Assembly (NCBI GenBank): GCA_002162815.1
Contig: MAAT01000070.1
Span: 1-34,280, forward strand
Reading direction: 5' to 3'
DNA: 34,280 nt
Source of the DNA: Gammaproteobacteria bacterium 53_120_T64
Lineage (GTDB): Bacteria > Pseudomonadota > Gammaproteobacteria > Pseudomonadales > Porticoccaceae
Shown here: positions 7,007 through 15,722 of the stretch, piece by piece
Layout of the letters: every line of letters starts with the position of its first letter
How positions within the stretch are numbered: the first letter of the stretch is position 1
Notes under the pieces: generated by a model
What the model saw: the letters and a program-made list of their open reading frames with translations, nothing else
What the model was told of the DNA's origin: nothing
The model's database searches: none
Made by a program: the position numbers and the translations under genes

Positions 7007-8554
7007 ATGACAGAGACAGCATTAGATCATGTACTTGATCTACCGCCCCAGGCGGAAAAACCCCTGATCGATTACGAAACCGTCATTATTGGCTCCGGTA
7101 TTTGTGGCATTGGCGCCGGTATTCGCATGTTAAAGGACGGCCTCGGCGACTTCGTCATCCTCGAAAAGGCCGATGATGTCGGTGGCACCTGGCGCGATAA
7201 TACCTACCCCGGCCTCGCCGTCGACATCCCCTCCTTAAGCTATTCCTTTTCCTTTGAGCAAAACCCCAACTGGTCCAGTCTCTACGCCCCCGGTAAGGAA
7301 ATGAAGGCCTACGTCGACCACTGTACGCAAAAGTACGGCATTCGCCCCCACATGCGTTACAACGAGGACGTCACCGAGTCCATCTACGACGAAATCAATA
7401 ATGTCTGGATCACCCGTACTCAGGCCGGCAATACCTATGTATCGCGCTACATCGTCAGCGCCACCGGGTTTTTGACCCTGCCTAAATTACCGCTGATTAA
7501 GGGCATCGAAAAGTTCGAAGGCAAAACCATTCACACCGGCCGCTGGGATCATTCCTACGAACTCGAGGGCAAACGTGTCGCCGTTATCGGTACCGGTGCC
7601 ACCAGCATTCAGTTGGTACCAGAAATTGCCGAGAAAGTTAAATCTCTCGACGTATACCAGCGCACCGCCATCTGGTTGCTACCGAAAAAAGAACTGCCCT
7701 TCGGGCCGAAATTGCAAAAAGCCTTTGCCAAAATCCCCGGTCTGCAAAATATTGCGCGTCAGCTAACCATTCTATTTACCGACGTGGTGATGATTAATCT
7801 GCTGATATTTAATAAGTACTTTGCACCGGCCGGCAAACAACTGCAGAATATTTGTGTCAAGCACATCCGCAGTCAGGTCAATGACCCCGTTGTTCAGGAA
7901 GCATTAATTCCAAAATATGATTTCGGTTGTAAACGACCCAGCTTTACCTCCAAATTCTATCCGGTGTTTAACCGTGACAACGCCGAATTGGTGACCACAC
8001 CGATTAGCGAAATCACTGAGAACGCTATGATCACCAGCGATGGCACGGTGCGTGAAATCGACACGCTGATTTGCGCGACAGGCTTTGAGGTTTTCCAGAA
8101 AGGCAGCGTCCCCACCTTTAAAGTGGAAGGCAAAAGCGGTGTCGATTTAAGTGACTACTGGGAAGAGAATCGCTATCAGGCCTACGAGGGCTCGACAGTT
8201 CCCGGCTTCCCCAACTTCTTCCTGATGTTCGGCCCCTACAGTGTTTGCACCGCCTCCTGGTTCGGCATGGTCGACACCCAGTCGAAGCACTTGGTACGCT
8301 GCATTAGCACCGCCAAAAAGCGTGGCGGCAACTATATTGAAGTGAAAAAATCCTCCAATGACCGCAACTTTGAGAAGGTTCAAGGCCGCACCCATTTGAC
8401 GATTTTCAAGTTTGGTGACTGCGCGAAATCAAACAGTTACTACTTTGATCGCCACGGCGATAGCCCCACCATTCGCCCGACCATGGGCTTTGTCCATTGG
8501 TTGGCCAGCCGCTTTATGAGCATCACTAAAAACTATAATATCGATACAAAATAA
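7007..8554 (+). CDS. Flavin-containing monooxygenase, Baeyer-Villiger type
   Basis: A 515-residue FAD/NADPH enzyme. The FAD-binding Rossmann motif is GSGICG (29-34). The Baeyer-Villiger fingerprint F-x-G-x3-H-T-x2-W-D is present as FEGKTIHTGRWD (170-181), and the second dinucleotide motif GTGATS lies at 195-200. Enzymes of this kind insert oxygen next to a ketone to give an ester or lactone, or oxidise N or S atoms. Length and fingerprint fit class B type I monooxygenases. AAAGG (6995-6999) lies seven bases before ATG 7007. It is divergent from an HSL-type hydrolase and convergent with an enoyl-CoA hydratase-like gene, a setting that suggests breakdown of a ketone-bearing substrate. The substrate itself cannot be read from the sequence. 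Confidence 0.88.
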   Translation: MTETALDHVLDLPPQAEKPLIDYETVIIGSGICGIGAGIRMLKDGLGDFVILEKADDVGGTWRDNTYPGLAVDIPSLSYSFSFEQNPNWSSLYAPGKEMKAYVDHCTQKYGIRPHMRYNEDVTESIYDEINNVWITRTQAGNTYVSRYIVSATGFLTLPKLPLIKGIEKFEGKTIHTGRWDHSYELEGKRVAVIGTGATSIQLVPEIAEKVKSLDVYQRTAIWLLPKKELPFGPKLQKAFAKIPGLQNIARQLTILFTDVVMINLLIFNKYFAPAGKQLQNICVKHIRSQVNDPVVQEALIPKYDFGCKRPSFTSKFYPVFNRDNAELVTTPISEITENAMITSDGTVREIDTLICATGFEVFQKGSVPTFKVEGKSGVDLSDYWEENRYQAYEGSTVPGFPNFFLMFGPYSVCTASWFGMVDTQSKHLVRCISTAKKRGGNYIEVKKSSNDRNFEKVQGRTHLTIFKFGDCAKSNSYYFDRHGDSPTIRPTMGFVHWLASRFMSITKNYNIDTK

Positions 8555-8570
8555 GCTGTAATTTTCAAAT

Positions 8571-8610
8571 AAAAACCCGACAAATAATATTATTTATTTG
8601 TCGGGTTTTT
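8571..8610. terminator. Strong bidirectional terminator, 17-bp perfect stem
   Basis: The arm at 8571-8587 pairs without mismatch with 8594-8610 around a six-base loop. Both arms end in A5/T5 tracts, so it can stop transcripts from both the monooxygenase (plus) and the hydratase-like gene (minus). Confidence 0.92.
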
Positions 8611-8638
8611 ATTGGCCAGAAAAAACAGGGCTGTGTAT

Positions 8639-9361
8639 TTACTGATACATTTTTGCCGTAAAGCCCATATCCAAACCCAGGTCTATCGCCCTATCCAGGG
8701 GTAGATCAGCAGCGCGGCGCAGGGTCTGTTTGGTCAGCCACAGGGCATCGCCATTAAAACTTGCCAATTTTTCGGCCATGGTTGTCGCCGTTGCCAACAC
8801 CTGATCATCCGGTACAACACGATTAATCATGCCAAAACCTCGGGCTTGTTGCGCATCAATATTTTCACACAGGGTGAGTAATTCAAAGGCCGCCTTACGG
8901 CCTATTTGATGTACCAAGTTGGGTGTTACACCCGTCGCCGCCAAACCTAAGCGCACCTCGGGATAGCCAAAAATCGCCGACTCCCCCGCCACCACAAGAT
9001 CACAACTAATCGCCAAATTACAGCCGCCACCCAAGACATAGCCTTGCACCGCAGCAATGAGCGGCGTGTTCATCGTCACCAACTGGCGATAAAACGCCAT
9101 CACCCGCGTCAGCCCCGCTGCCACCTCTCTGGCTGGGGTGGGATTGTCCGCGTCCCAGTCTGACAAATCGGCCCCCGCACTAAAAGCCCGACCCTCACCA
9201 CTGATCACAATAACGGCAACTGCCGGGTCGGCATCCGCGACTCGCAACTGCTCTGCCAGCTCATCGACCAGCGCCTCGCTCATCGCATTCAATTTATCGG
9301 GCCGATTCATGGCAATAAATCGAATCGCCCCTTGATCCCGCGAAAGCACTAAATCACTCAT
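8639..9361 (-). CDS. Enoyl-CoA hydratase/isomerase family protein
   Basis: A 240-residue crotonase-fold protein. The oxyanion-hole segments are SAGADLS (61-67) and GGGCNLA (111-117). Of the two glutamates used by classic enoyl-CoA hydratases, the second is present (Glu135 in GYPEVRLG), but the first position is Asn115 (GGGCNLA rather than GGGCELA). Water addition by the usual two-Glu mechanism is therefore doubtful; an isomerase or another crotonase reaction is possible. The start is backed by a strong GGAGG before ATG 9361. The unknown gene upstream ends 35 bp before it on the same strand, so the two may be co-transcribed. Confidence 0.85.
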   Translation of the reverse strand: MSDLVLSRDQGAIRFIAMNRPDKLNAMSEALVDELAEQLRVADADPAVAVIVISGEGRAFSAGADLSDWDADNPTPAREVAAGLTRVMAFYRQLVTMNTPLIAAVQGYVLGGGCNLAISCDLVVAGESAIFGYPEVRLGLAATGVTPNLVHQIGRKAAFELLTLCENIDAQQARGFGMINRVVPDDQVLATATTMAEKLASFNGDALWLTKQTLRRAADLPLDRAIDLGLDMGFTAKMYQ

Positions 9362-9396
9362 AAAACCTCCATGTTATTGTGCTGGTAGAGAGCGGC

Positions 9397-9957
9397 TTAT
9401 AACGCAGTGCCGACCTCAAAAGGTATTTTGACGACCTCATTCTCTGGACCAATCCCGCCCCCAAATTCAACGACAAGGGTATAAAACCCCATCTTTGAAA
9501 AATCGAGACGACTCAGAATAAGACCCTTGGGGATACCACTGTGGAAACTCTCTTTAAGAACCAGTCCATTAGCTAGCCCCTCTTCCCCGGGATTAGCGGC
9601 CTGATGATGGATAAACTTCAGCGCCACCGATCGCTCGCGCAAGCCTTCGCCAATAAAGTCTAAGCTAATTTTTGTCGCACCTAGGCTGGGTAATTGATCG
9701 CAAAAACCCCGTTGATAATTGACTCCCGGCTGTTTTACTTCTGGCCGTTGGTAAGCTGAAAAATGCACTTCATAAGGAGCGTCACCATAAACACAATCAA
9801 GGGTGATTTCGGCATCATTATTAAACTCAAAAAACCCTGCAACTCGTTGTTGTTCAACGACTGACGCTTCCTTTACTGGACTAAAACTATGGACTATTGC
9901 GTAGCCAATAACCAGCGAAACTAGCGCAGTGAGTGTCTTTAAAACTTTTGTATTCAT
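9397..9957 (-). CDS. Hypothetical exported or membrane-anchored protein
   Basis: An unrecognised 186-residue protein. The N-terminus has basic residues and one hydrophobic segment (about residues 7-24), a signal anchor or uncleaved signal peptide. The rest is soluble, rich in beta-type segments and has two cysteines (C55 region DCVYG and GFCDQL) that could form a disulfide. It is divergent from the hybrid sensor kinase across a 207-bp gap, and followed by the hydratase-like gene on the same strand. Divergence from the kinase could mean a shared control region, but nothing in the sequence proves a functional link. Confidence 0.6.
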   Translation of the reverse strand: MNTKVLKTLTALVSLVIGYAIVHSFSPVKEASVVEQQRVAGFFEFNNDAEITLDCVYGDAPYEVHFSAYQRPEVKQPGVNYQRGFCDQLPSLGATKISLDFIGEGLRERSVALKFIHHQAANPGEEGLANGLVLKESFHSGIPKGLILSRLDFSKMGFYTLVVEFGGGIGPENEVVKIPFEVGTAL

Positions 9958-10164
9958 TCAATTCTCGCAAAGGGTAATAGTATTTTGTGACTAAGCTCAT
10001 ATGGTGGCCGACGCGTGCCGTATCCTCACGTTGACTCATCTGAAAAAAAAGTGGATGCTGATTCTATAGGGGTCAAGGGATCAACACCTGAAGATTTGAG
10101 AAGTAAAATAGTAATCTCACTCACTTAACGCCATTACGGAAGATGCTTATCACGGATACGTTCA

Positions 10165-13100
10165 ATGAAGTTACGCTGGCAAATAACACTCTTAACTCTA
10201 ATAAGCCTAGCATTCAACAGCTTAGCCAATATATTACTGGCAAACTATCAACAGCGCCAACTACTCGACTCTGCGCACCTGCCTCTCAGCCAAAACCTTG
10301 TTTTCAGCAACACCCTCAGCCTGATATTACTCAGTACCGGCTCTGCTCTCCTACTCCTATGCCTCAGCTATTTCTTTGCCGGCAGGTTTACCCAGCCGAT
10401 CAATAAACTGGCTCGTGAATTGGGCGAATACCCGGGTAATCAAGCCATTGTCGACGATAGGGCTGAAGGCGAATTTGAGGAATTTCGCCAGTTACGTCAA
10501 GCCTTAAGAGGCCTGGCGAACATTCAGCAAAGCGCGCTTAAGCAATCCTACCGTCGCGAACAAGAGCTTGCCGTCACCCTTAATAGCATTGGCGATGCAG
10601 TCATCACCACCGATGCCAAAGGCCTGGTGGTAGACATGAACCCGGTGGCCGAGCAACTCACCGCCTGGTCTTTAGATTCCGCCAAAGGCATGCCACTCAA
10701 TGCGGTATTGTCTCTTATTGATACCAGCACCCGAGAGCCCATCGACGACCCGTCTGACAAAGTGCTTAACAGAGGTGAAACCGTCCACCTCAGTAATCAC
10801 ACCACGCTACTCGCCAAAGATGGTAGCGAGCATCACATTTCCGATTCGGCGGCACCCATACGCGGCAACAATAATACGGTACTTGGCATGGTACTGGTCT
10901 TTAATGATGTCACCGAAGAGTACCGCCTACGGGAAAGAGCCAAAGCCGTCCATCAACAAATGCAGGGGCTGCTCAATGGGCTGCGCACGACTACCGGTAT
11001 CCTCAACTGCGACGGCACCCTAGTGTTTACCAACGACACACCACTGAAGGCCACCGAAATCACCCCAGGGGATGTGATTGGCAAAAAGTTTTGGGACTGC
11101 CCCTGGTGGAACTACGCCCCCGACGTGCAAGCCTTAGTTCAGAGTGATGTCACTCAAGCAGCAGCAGGGAGATCGACGAGCCGAGACGTACTGAGCTATT
11201 CGCCACAGGGCTTGTTCTGGGTTCAACTCAATATTCACCCCGTTCGAGATGACAGCGGCAGTATTATCCAGCTAGTCGCTGAGGGCGTAGCGATTCATAA
11301 ACGCAAAGTAGCGGAAGAGGAGCTTCGCGAGTCAAGCCAACACCTTAAGACCTATCGCGACCAATCGCCTCTGGCCATTATCGAATGGGATTGCACAGGA
11401 TCCGAGCCCGTAGTGAATGGCTGGAATAAAGCCGCTGAAACGATGTTTGGCTTCAGTTATACAGAGGTAGAGGGGAAGACGCCTCAATTTCTTGCCCCAG
11501 CAACGCTAGATTTGAAACTCGACCAGCATATTGCCGGTCTCAAAGCCCGTACCGACAGTGAAGCTCTCGTTTCAATGAACCTGACAAAAGACGGCCGTAC
11601 CATTTATTGCCAGTGGTACAACGCACCCCTTAAAGACAAAGTAGGCGAACTTATCGGCTGTGATTCTATTTTGCGCGACATTACCGCCGAGCGAGAAAGC
11701 CAGCGCGCACTCGTCATCAGTGAAGCCGAGCAGAGCGACATTCTCAGCTCAATGCGAGAAGCCCTAATTACCGTTGACGAGACGAGTACTGTACTCAGTT
11801 TTAATACAGCAGCTGAAAAATTGTTTGGCTACAGTGCCGATGAAATTGTAGGGCACAGCGTTATTCAATTAGTACCAGAACCCCACAGCAGTGAATTTAC
11901 ACAGTACATCGCCGCGTACCTGAAAACGGGTAACCCCAGTAAATTGGGTGCTGGAAGTGAAATACAGGCCCAGCGAAAAAATGGTGAGCTTTTCCCCACC
12001 CGCCTATCGGTCGCGGAATTTAGCACCACCAAAGACGGCAAACGTCGCTTTATTGCCACTTGCCAGGATTTAAGTCAGATCAAGCAACAAGATGAACAAC
12101 TGCGCCGCAGCCAAAAAATGGATGCTCTGGGTAAGCTCACCGGCGGCATTGCCCACGACTTTAATAATATGCTCAGCGTTGTCTCCGGCTATTCAGAGCT
12201 ATTACAGGGCGCACTTTCCAGCCAGCCTAAGCTGGCGAAATACGCCGACGAGATCGCTCATGCGGGCCAACGTGGTGCAAAACTAACGCATCGCCTTCTG
12301 GCTTTCGCTCGCAACGAGACCGGCTCCGTCATCACAGAGCGGGTGAATATCAATGCCGTATTACAGCGCCAACAGCACATGCTGGAAAAAACCCTAACCC
12401 CTCGCATCGCTCTGGTTCTAGAACTGGATAAAGACCTTTGGCCGATCAATGTCGACAGCGGCGAACTGGAAGACGCCATTCTAAACATGTGTATTAATGC
12501 CATGCATGCCATGGAACATAGCGACCATTATCAGCTCAACATTCGCACCCGCAATGAAGAGATCGGAGTTATCGATGGTCTAGCACTACAGCTACCACCC
12601 GGTGACTATATACTGGCCAGTATCACCGATACCGGTTGCGGTATGGACAGGGAGACACGGGAGCAAGTATTCGACCCGTTCTTCTCCACCAAGGGCACCG
12701 AAGGTACAGGGCTGGGCCTCTCACAGGTCTATGGTTTTGTTAAACAGAGCAAGGGGGCTGTCAAAGTTTATTCAGAAATCAACCAAGGCACACAGTTTGC
12801 TTTCTACTTTCCCCGCGCCCAGGCCTCAGGGCAGGCTGAAGATACGCGAACAATTGCCAACATCCAGGCCCCGAGCAAGCATGCAACGATACTCATTGCC
12901 GATGACGAACCCGCCCTGTTGGCCCTGAATGAAGAAATTTTAAGTCAGCAAGGCTATCGTGTCATCACCGTAGAAAACGCCCACGATGCGCTTGAGGTTC
13001 TGAACAAAGAAGCTGTCGACCTACTCATCTCCGATGTCATCATGCCCGGTATGGACGGCTGCCAACTACTGGCCATCGTCCATGAAAAGCACCCACAGGT

Positions 13101-13260
13101 CATCACCCAACTCGCCAGTGGCTTCACCGGCGAGCATCACACCAGTGAGCTTATCGACAACCACCCCGCAAAAATATTGCACAAGCCTTACACCGCGAAG
13201 ACCCTGTTAAACAGAGTCTTCGAACTGCTAGACAATAATCAGAGCGTAGCAAAGCGCTAA
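10165..13260 (+). CDS. Hybrid sensor histidine kinase with multiple PAS domains and a C-terminal receiver
   Basis: A 1031-residue inner-membrane hybrid kinase. Order: TM1 (about 8-27), a very short periplasmic loop, TM2 (about 51-72), a HAMP-like linker (73-125), PAS1 (about 136-255), PAS2 (about 268-385), PAS3 (about 395-510), PAS4 (about 520-640), dimerisation/phosphoacceptor domain with His664 in GGIAHDFNN, HATPase domain (N box [13 protein letters not shown]2 box GTGLGLSQ near 847) and a receiver with Asp957 ([11 protein letters not shown]). The tiny periplasmic part suggests that signals are sensed by the cytoplasmic PAS domains. PAS4 resembles the heme PAS of FixL (VPEPHSSEF) but has Phe578 where FixL has its heme-binding His. 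No response regulator with an output domain is nearby, so it is an orphan here. The phosphorelay partner and signal are unknown. Confidence 0.88.
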   Translation: MKLRWQITLLTLISLAFNSLANILLANYQQRQLLDSAHLPLSQNLVFSNTLSLILLSTGSALLLLCLSYFFAGRFTQPINKLARELGEYPGNQAIVDDRAEGEFEEFRQLRQALRGLANIQQSALKQSYRREQELAVTLNSIGDAVITTDAKGLVVDMNPVAEQLTAWSLDSAKGMPLNAVLSLIDTSTREPIDDPSDKVLNRGETVHLSNHTTLLAKDGSEHHISDSAAPIRGNNNTVLGMVLVFNDVTEEYRLRERAKAVHQQMQGLLNGLRTTTGILNCDGTLVFTNDTPLKATEITPGDVIGKKFWDCPWWNYAPDVQALVQSDVTQAAAGRSTSRDVLSYSPQGLFWVQLNIHPVRDDSGSIIQLVAEGVAIHKRKVAEEELRESSQHLKTYRDQSPLAIIEWDCTGSEPVVNGWNKAAETMFGFSYTEVEGKTPQFLAPATLDLKLDQHIAGLKARTDSEALVSMNLTKDGRTIYCQWYNAPLKDKVGELIGCDSILRDITAERESQRALVISEAEQSDILSSMREALITVDETSTVLSFNTAAEKLFGYSADEIVGHSVIQLVPEPHSSEFTQYIAAYLKTGNPSKLGAGSEIQAQRKNGELFPTRLSVAEFSTTKDGKRRFIATCQDLSQIKQQDEQLRRSQKMDALGKLTGGIAHDFNNMLSVVSGYSELLQGALSSQPKLAKYADEIAHAGQRGAKLTHRLLAFARNETGSVITERVNINAVLQRQQHMLEKTLTPRIALVLELDKDLWPINVDSGELEDAILNMCINAMHAMEHSDHYQLNIRTRNEEIGVIDGLALQLPPGDYILASITDTGCGMDRETREQVFDPFFSTKGTEGTGLGLSQVYGFVKQSKGAVKVYSEINQGTQFAFYFPRAQASGQAEDTRTIANIQAPSKHATILIADDEPALLALNEEILSQQGYRVITVENAHDALEVLNKEAVDLLISDVIMPGMDGCQLLAIVHEKHPQVITQLASGFTGEHHTSELIDNHPAKILHKPYTAKTLLNRVFELLDNNQSVAKR

Positions 13261-13295
13261 ATACTACGTGCTGAGCCGGGTATTTAGCGCTTTGC
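13249..13295. repeat. 15-bp perfect inverted repeat across the kinase stop codon
   Basis: GCAAAGCGCTAAATA (13249-13263) and TATTTAGCGCTTTGC (13281-13295) flank a 17-base loop. The left arm contains the last codons and the TAA of the kinase gene. No T-run follows, so it is not a standard terminator; it may protect the mRNA 3' end or bind a protein. Confidence 0.8.
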
Positions 13296-13567
13296 CAAAC
13301 GGCAAGCCTTACTGGTAATACAACAAGTAAACTCAGTTTTGAATGTTAATCACACAGATGACTGTACGTAAGCGGCTGCCACCTTTTAGCGCAAGCCCCG
13401 CTAACGTGTTGTCATTAGCTTAGAGAAAAACAAATCCGTCTCTGGTTATTCAAATCTGAATCCCATTCTATTCTATAAAAACAAAACACCTTGCTTATGC
13501 CATAACACTGTATAAAATAACAGCTGGATTATCTACATTCACCGAACTGTTAAAAGGCGAACAAGTC
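13296..13567 (+). promoter_or_regulatory. Upstream region of lexA
   Basis: No gene is visible in the roughly 300 bp between the kinase and lexA. The lexA promoter can be modelled as TTGCTT (13491-13496), a 16-base spacer and TAAAAT (13513-13518), with the SOS box lying over the -10. Confidence 0.5.
13508..13523. promoter_or_regulatory. LexA operator (SOS box)
   Basis: CTGTATAAAATAACAG matches the gammaproteobacterial LexA site CTG-N10-CAG exactly in both half-site cores with an AT-rich centre. It lies 44 bp before the lexA start and overlaps the predicted -10 box, as expected for autorepression. Confidence 0.9.
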
Positions 13568-14182
13568 ATGGCTAAAGATCTGACGGCGCGGCAAAAACAA
13601 ATCGTCGAGCTGATTCAGCGTCATATTGATGACACTGGCTTTCCACCGACTCGCGTTGAAATTGCAAAAGAACTTGGCTTTCGTTCCGCCAATGCTGCGG
13701 AGGAACACCTGCGAGCCCTACATCGCAAAGGCGCAATTGAGATGATTCCCGGCGCCTCTCGCGGCATTCGCATTATCGACAACAATAAGACACCAAAAGG
13801 CATACCTATCGTCGGCCACGTTGCCGCAGGTAACCCCATATTGGCAGAGGAAAACATTGAAGATTACTGTGAAATCCCAGCCAAGCTATTTCACCCCGCC
13901 GCCGACTTCTTTTTGCGGGTACGCGGCGAGAGTATGCGCAATATTGGTATCTGTGACGGAGACCTTCTCGCAGTCCACAAAACGCCCGTCGCCGAGAACG
14001 GCCAAATCGTTGTGGCCCGTATTGAAGATGAGGTGACGGTAAAGCGACTGAAAAAGACCCGTAGCCGCTACGTTATCTCCTTACTACCCGAAAATGAGCT
14101 ATTTGAACCGATCAGCGTCGATTTACGCGAACAAGAGTTCACTATTGAAGGGGTATATACCGGCATTATCCGAACACACTGA
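13568..14182 (+). CDS. lexA: LexA repressor, SOS response regulator
   Basis: A 204-residue repressor of the DNA-damage response. The winged helix-turn-helix covers about residues 25-66 ([14 protein letters not shown], then [12 protein letters not shown]). The self-cleavage bond is Ala87-Gly88 (HVAAGNP). The Ser/Lys dyad is Ser122 (GESM) and Lys159 (VTVKRL). Length and motif spacing match E. coli LexA (202 residues). It would repress itself through the SOS box upstream and be cleaved when RecA is activated. In pseudomonads and other relatives lexA is often followed by the division inhibitor sulA; here no sulA-like gene follows, only a homopolymer tract and a small gene on the opposite strand. 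Confidence 0.97.
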   Translation: MAKDLTARQKQIVELIQRHIDDTGFPPTRVEIAKELGFRSANAAEEHLRALHRKGAIEMIPGASRGIRIIDNNKTPKGIPIVGHVAAGNPILAEENIEDYCEIPAKLFHPAADFFLRVRGESMRNIGICDGDLLAVHKTPVAENGQIVVARIEDEVTVKRLKKTRSRYVISLLPENELFEPISVDLREQEFTIEGVYTGIIRTH

Positions 14183-14189
14183 GAGAGAT

Positions 14190-14210
14190 AAAAAAAAAGG
14201 GGGGGGGGGG
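14190..14210. repeat. A9-G12 homopolymer tract just after lexA
   Basis: Nine A residues are followed by twelve G residues, starting eight bases after the lexA stop codon. Such a tract is prone to slippage in vivo and to miscounting in sequencing. It is outside any gene I can support. Confidence 0.9.
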
Positions 14211-14340
14211 TAACAACAAAGTAAAAGGCGGGAAAGTAGCAGGCTTGTCAGTATCTCAGATCAAAAATGACATAGCTCAACGATGTGCTGGAACCCTGGC
14301 AGCGAAGAGTACCGACCCGAAGAGCCCGCGAAACAGCAAC

Positions 14341-14583
14341 CTAGTGCAGCACCCTCTGCTCGAGGTCTTCCTCATCAGCAGGGCGATCATTGCCGAGTAA
14401 TTCTACTGCGTCTATCCCCGCATCGATCATCGCCTTGGCGACATCCATACTGCCTTCCCGCAGATAGTACTGCGCCTCTTCCGAAAAATTGATACGTATC
14501 AAAGGCTCGCCCTTTTCATCAGAGCGCTGCAGAACGACTTCGCCGTTGGGCAACATAACGATTTCATAAAAGGAAGAGGACAT
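14341..14583 (-). CDS. Small conserved hypothetical protein
   Basis: An 80-residue cytoplasmic protein with no signal or membrane segment. The N-terminus MSSSFYEIVMLPNGEVVLQR resembles a small conserved protein that I recall encoded near lexA in pseudomonads and relatives, which supports its being a real gene. The C-terminal half is acidic (NDRPADEEDLEQ). The function is unknown. It is convergent with lexA, and a weak GGA lies about eight bases before its ATG. A plus-strand reading frame overlaps it but looks like a shadow. Confidence 0.75.
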   Translation of the reverse strand: MSSSFYEIVMLPNGEVVLQRSDEKGEPLIRINFSEEAQYYLREGSMDVAKAMIDAGIDAVELLGNDRPADEEDLEQRVLH

Positions 14584-14781
14584 TTAGATTCCAGACTAAG
14601 TGGTCAGGCCCGATAATAACAGAAAAACCGTCATTAGATGCCCGTAATTAATAGCTGGGGACAGCGGCGTGAAACAGAACCCAAATACCATGGGTTCGAG
14701 TTCACAAGGTGATTAAAAACCTTCTTACTCGATAATGTTTTTTAAAGTCGCCAACCGAAGAACTCAGCAAGCATTTGAAAG

Positions 14782-14858
14782 TGGCGGACCGGACGGGACT
14801 CGAACCCGCGACCTCCGGCGTGACAGGCCGGCATTCTAACCAGCTGAACTACCGGTCC
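14782..14858 (-). tRNA. tRNA-Asp (GTC), copy 2 in transcription order
   Basis: The reverse strand folds as a 77-base tRNA: 7-bp acceptor stem GGACCGG/CCGGTCC, anticodon loop CTGTCAC with GTC, T-loop GTTCGAGTC, encoded CCA. It is identical to the other copy 239 bp away. Confidence 0.97.
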
Positions 14859-15020
14859 GTGACAGAAAAATTGGCGCCACGTACACGCCATTGATAACTA
14901 GGGGCAGAAGTGTGAAACAGAACACCACGGTGTTCGGGATCTAAGAGCACTCAGCACCATGCTTATCGACAATATTTTTTTAACATCTGTTTACCAAAGA
15001 ACTCAGTAAACGTTTGAAAA

Positions 15021-15097
15021 TGGCGGACCGGACGGGACTCGAACCCGCGACCTCCGGCGTGACAGGCCGGCATTCTAACCAGCTGAACTACCGGTCC
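15021..15097 (-). tRNA. tRNA-Asp (GTC), copy 1 in transcription order
   Basis: A 77-base cloverleaf with anticodon GTC and encoded CCA, identical to the copy at 14782-14858. It follows tRNA-Val by 17 bp, so the two are probably transcribed together. Confidence 0.97.
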
Positions 15098-15114
15098 GTT
15101 TTTGCATTCACTTA

Positions 15115-15190
15115 TGGTGGGTGGTACAGGGGTCGAACCTGTGACCTACGGCTTGTAAGGCCGTCGCTCTCCCAACTGAGCTAACCACCC
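15115..15190 (-). tRNA. tRNA-Val (TAC)
   Basis: A 76-base tRNA on the reverse strand: acceptor GGGTGGT/ACCACCC, anticodon loop CTTACAA with TAC, T-loop GTTCGACCC, discriminator A and encoded CCA. It is the first gene of a Val-Asp-Asp cluster, divergent from queD. Confidence 0.97.
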
Positions 15191-15254
15191 CCTGAAGCGA
15201 GATGCGCATTCTACGCATATCCACAGATGAGTCAAACGTTTTAGCGGTTTAAGT

Positions 15255-15260
15255 TATAAT
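15255..15260 (+). promoter_or_regulatory. Candidate -10 box for queD
   Basis: A perfect TATAAT lies 58 bp before the chosen queD ATG (15318). With a transcription start near 15267, an ATG-like upstream start at 15264 would not be on the mRNA, supporting the shorter protein. The -35 is poor. Confidence 0.45.
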
Positions 15261-15317
15261 TAATTGCGATGCAGTTTATCACCGCTCTTACCTCTTCTAC
15301 ACGAGTCTATCGACGCT

Positions 15318-15674
15318 ATGGAAATCACCAAATCCTTTTCTTTTGAAGCCGCCCACCTCCTACCTCATGTCCCCGAGGGGCACAAATGCGCACGCTTACA
15401 CGGGCACTCCTTTCACGTTGTAGTGACGGTCTCTGGCCCGGTGGATCCACACCAAGGTTGGGTGATGGACTTCGGTGATGTCAAAGCAGCCTGCAAGCCC
15501 ATTTACGAAGCCCTTGACCACCACTACTTAAATGAAATTAACGGCCTGGAGAACCCCACCAGTGAAAATATTGCCCTGTGGATTTGGCAGCGACTGAAAC
15601 CCCGACTGGCACAACTGAGCCAGCTCGAAGTTCGCGAAACCTGCACCAGTGCCTGTATCTATCGTGGCGACTAA
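15318..15674 (+). CDS. queD: 6-carboxy-5,6,7,8-tetrahydropterin synthase (QueD/PTPS family)
   Basis: A 118-residue enzyme of queuosine/7-deazaguanine synthesis that converts dihydroneopterin triphosphate to 6-carboxytetrahydropterin. Zinc ligands are His13 (EAAH), His28 and His30 (LHGHS), the catalytic Cys is Cys24 (GHKCARL), and the DHHYLNE and PTSENIA motifs carry the other active-site residues. The start at 15318 gives the family-typical N-terminus [13 protein letters not shown]; an in-frame start at 15264 would add 18 unrelated residues. It is convergent with uvrB with under 50 bp between stops and no clear terminator there. Confidence 0.92.
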   Translation: MEITKSFSFEAAHLLPHVPEGHKCARLHGHSFHVVVTVSGPVDPHQGWVMDFGDVKAACKPIYEALDHHYLNEINGLENPTSENIALWIWQRLKPRLAQLSQLEVRETCTSACIYRGD

Positions 15675-15722
15675 GACAGCAGGCCCCGATAAAGTCTCAA
15701 AACAGCTGGTCAATCACTCATC

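Larger units (their letters stand above)
14641..15097 (-). repeat. Tandem duplication of a tRNA-Asp plus spacer unit (period 239 bp)
   Basis: Each unit has a tRNA-Asp and about 140 bp of downstream spacer (on the minus strand). The tRNAs are identical. The spacers have diverged but still align (shared GTGAAACAGAAC and AAGAACTCAG blocks). Each spacer keeps a hairpin at the same place with different paired bases: 14677-14697 and 14920-14935. Confidence 0.85.

Noticed and set aside
14283-14492. Plus-strand reading frame of 69 residues after lexA
   Set aside because: It overlaps the better supported minus-strand conserved gene, has a low-complexity Pro/Ser/Arg-rich translation and no ribosome site.
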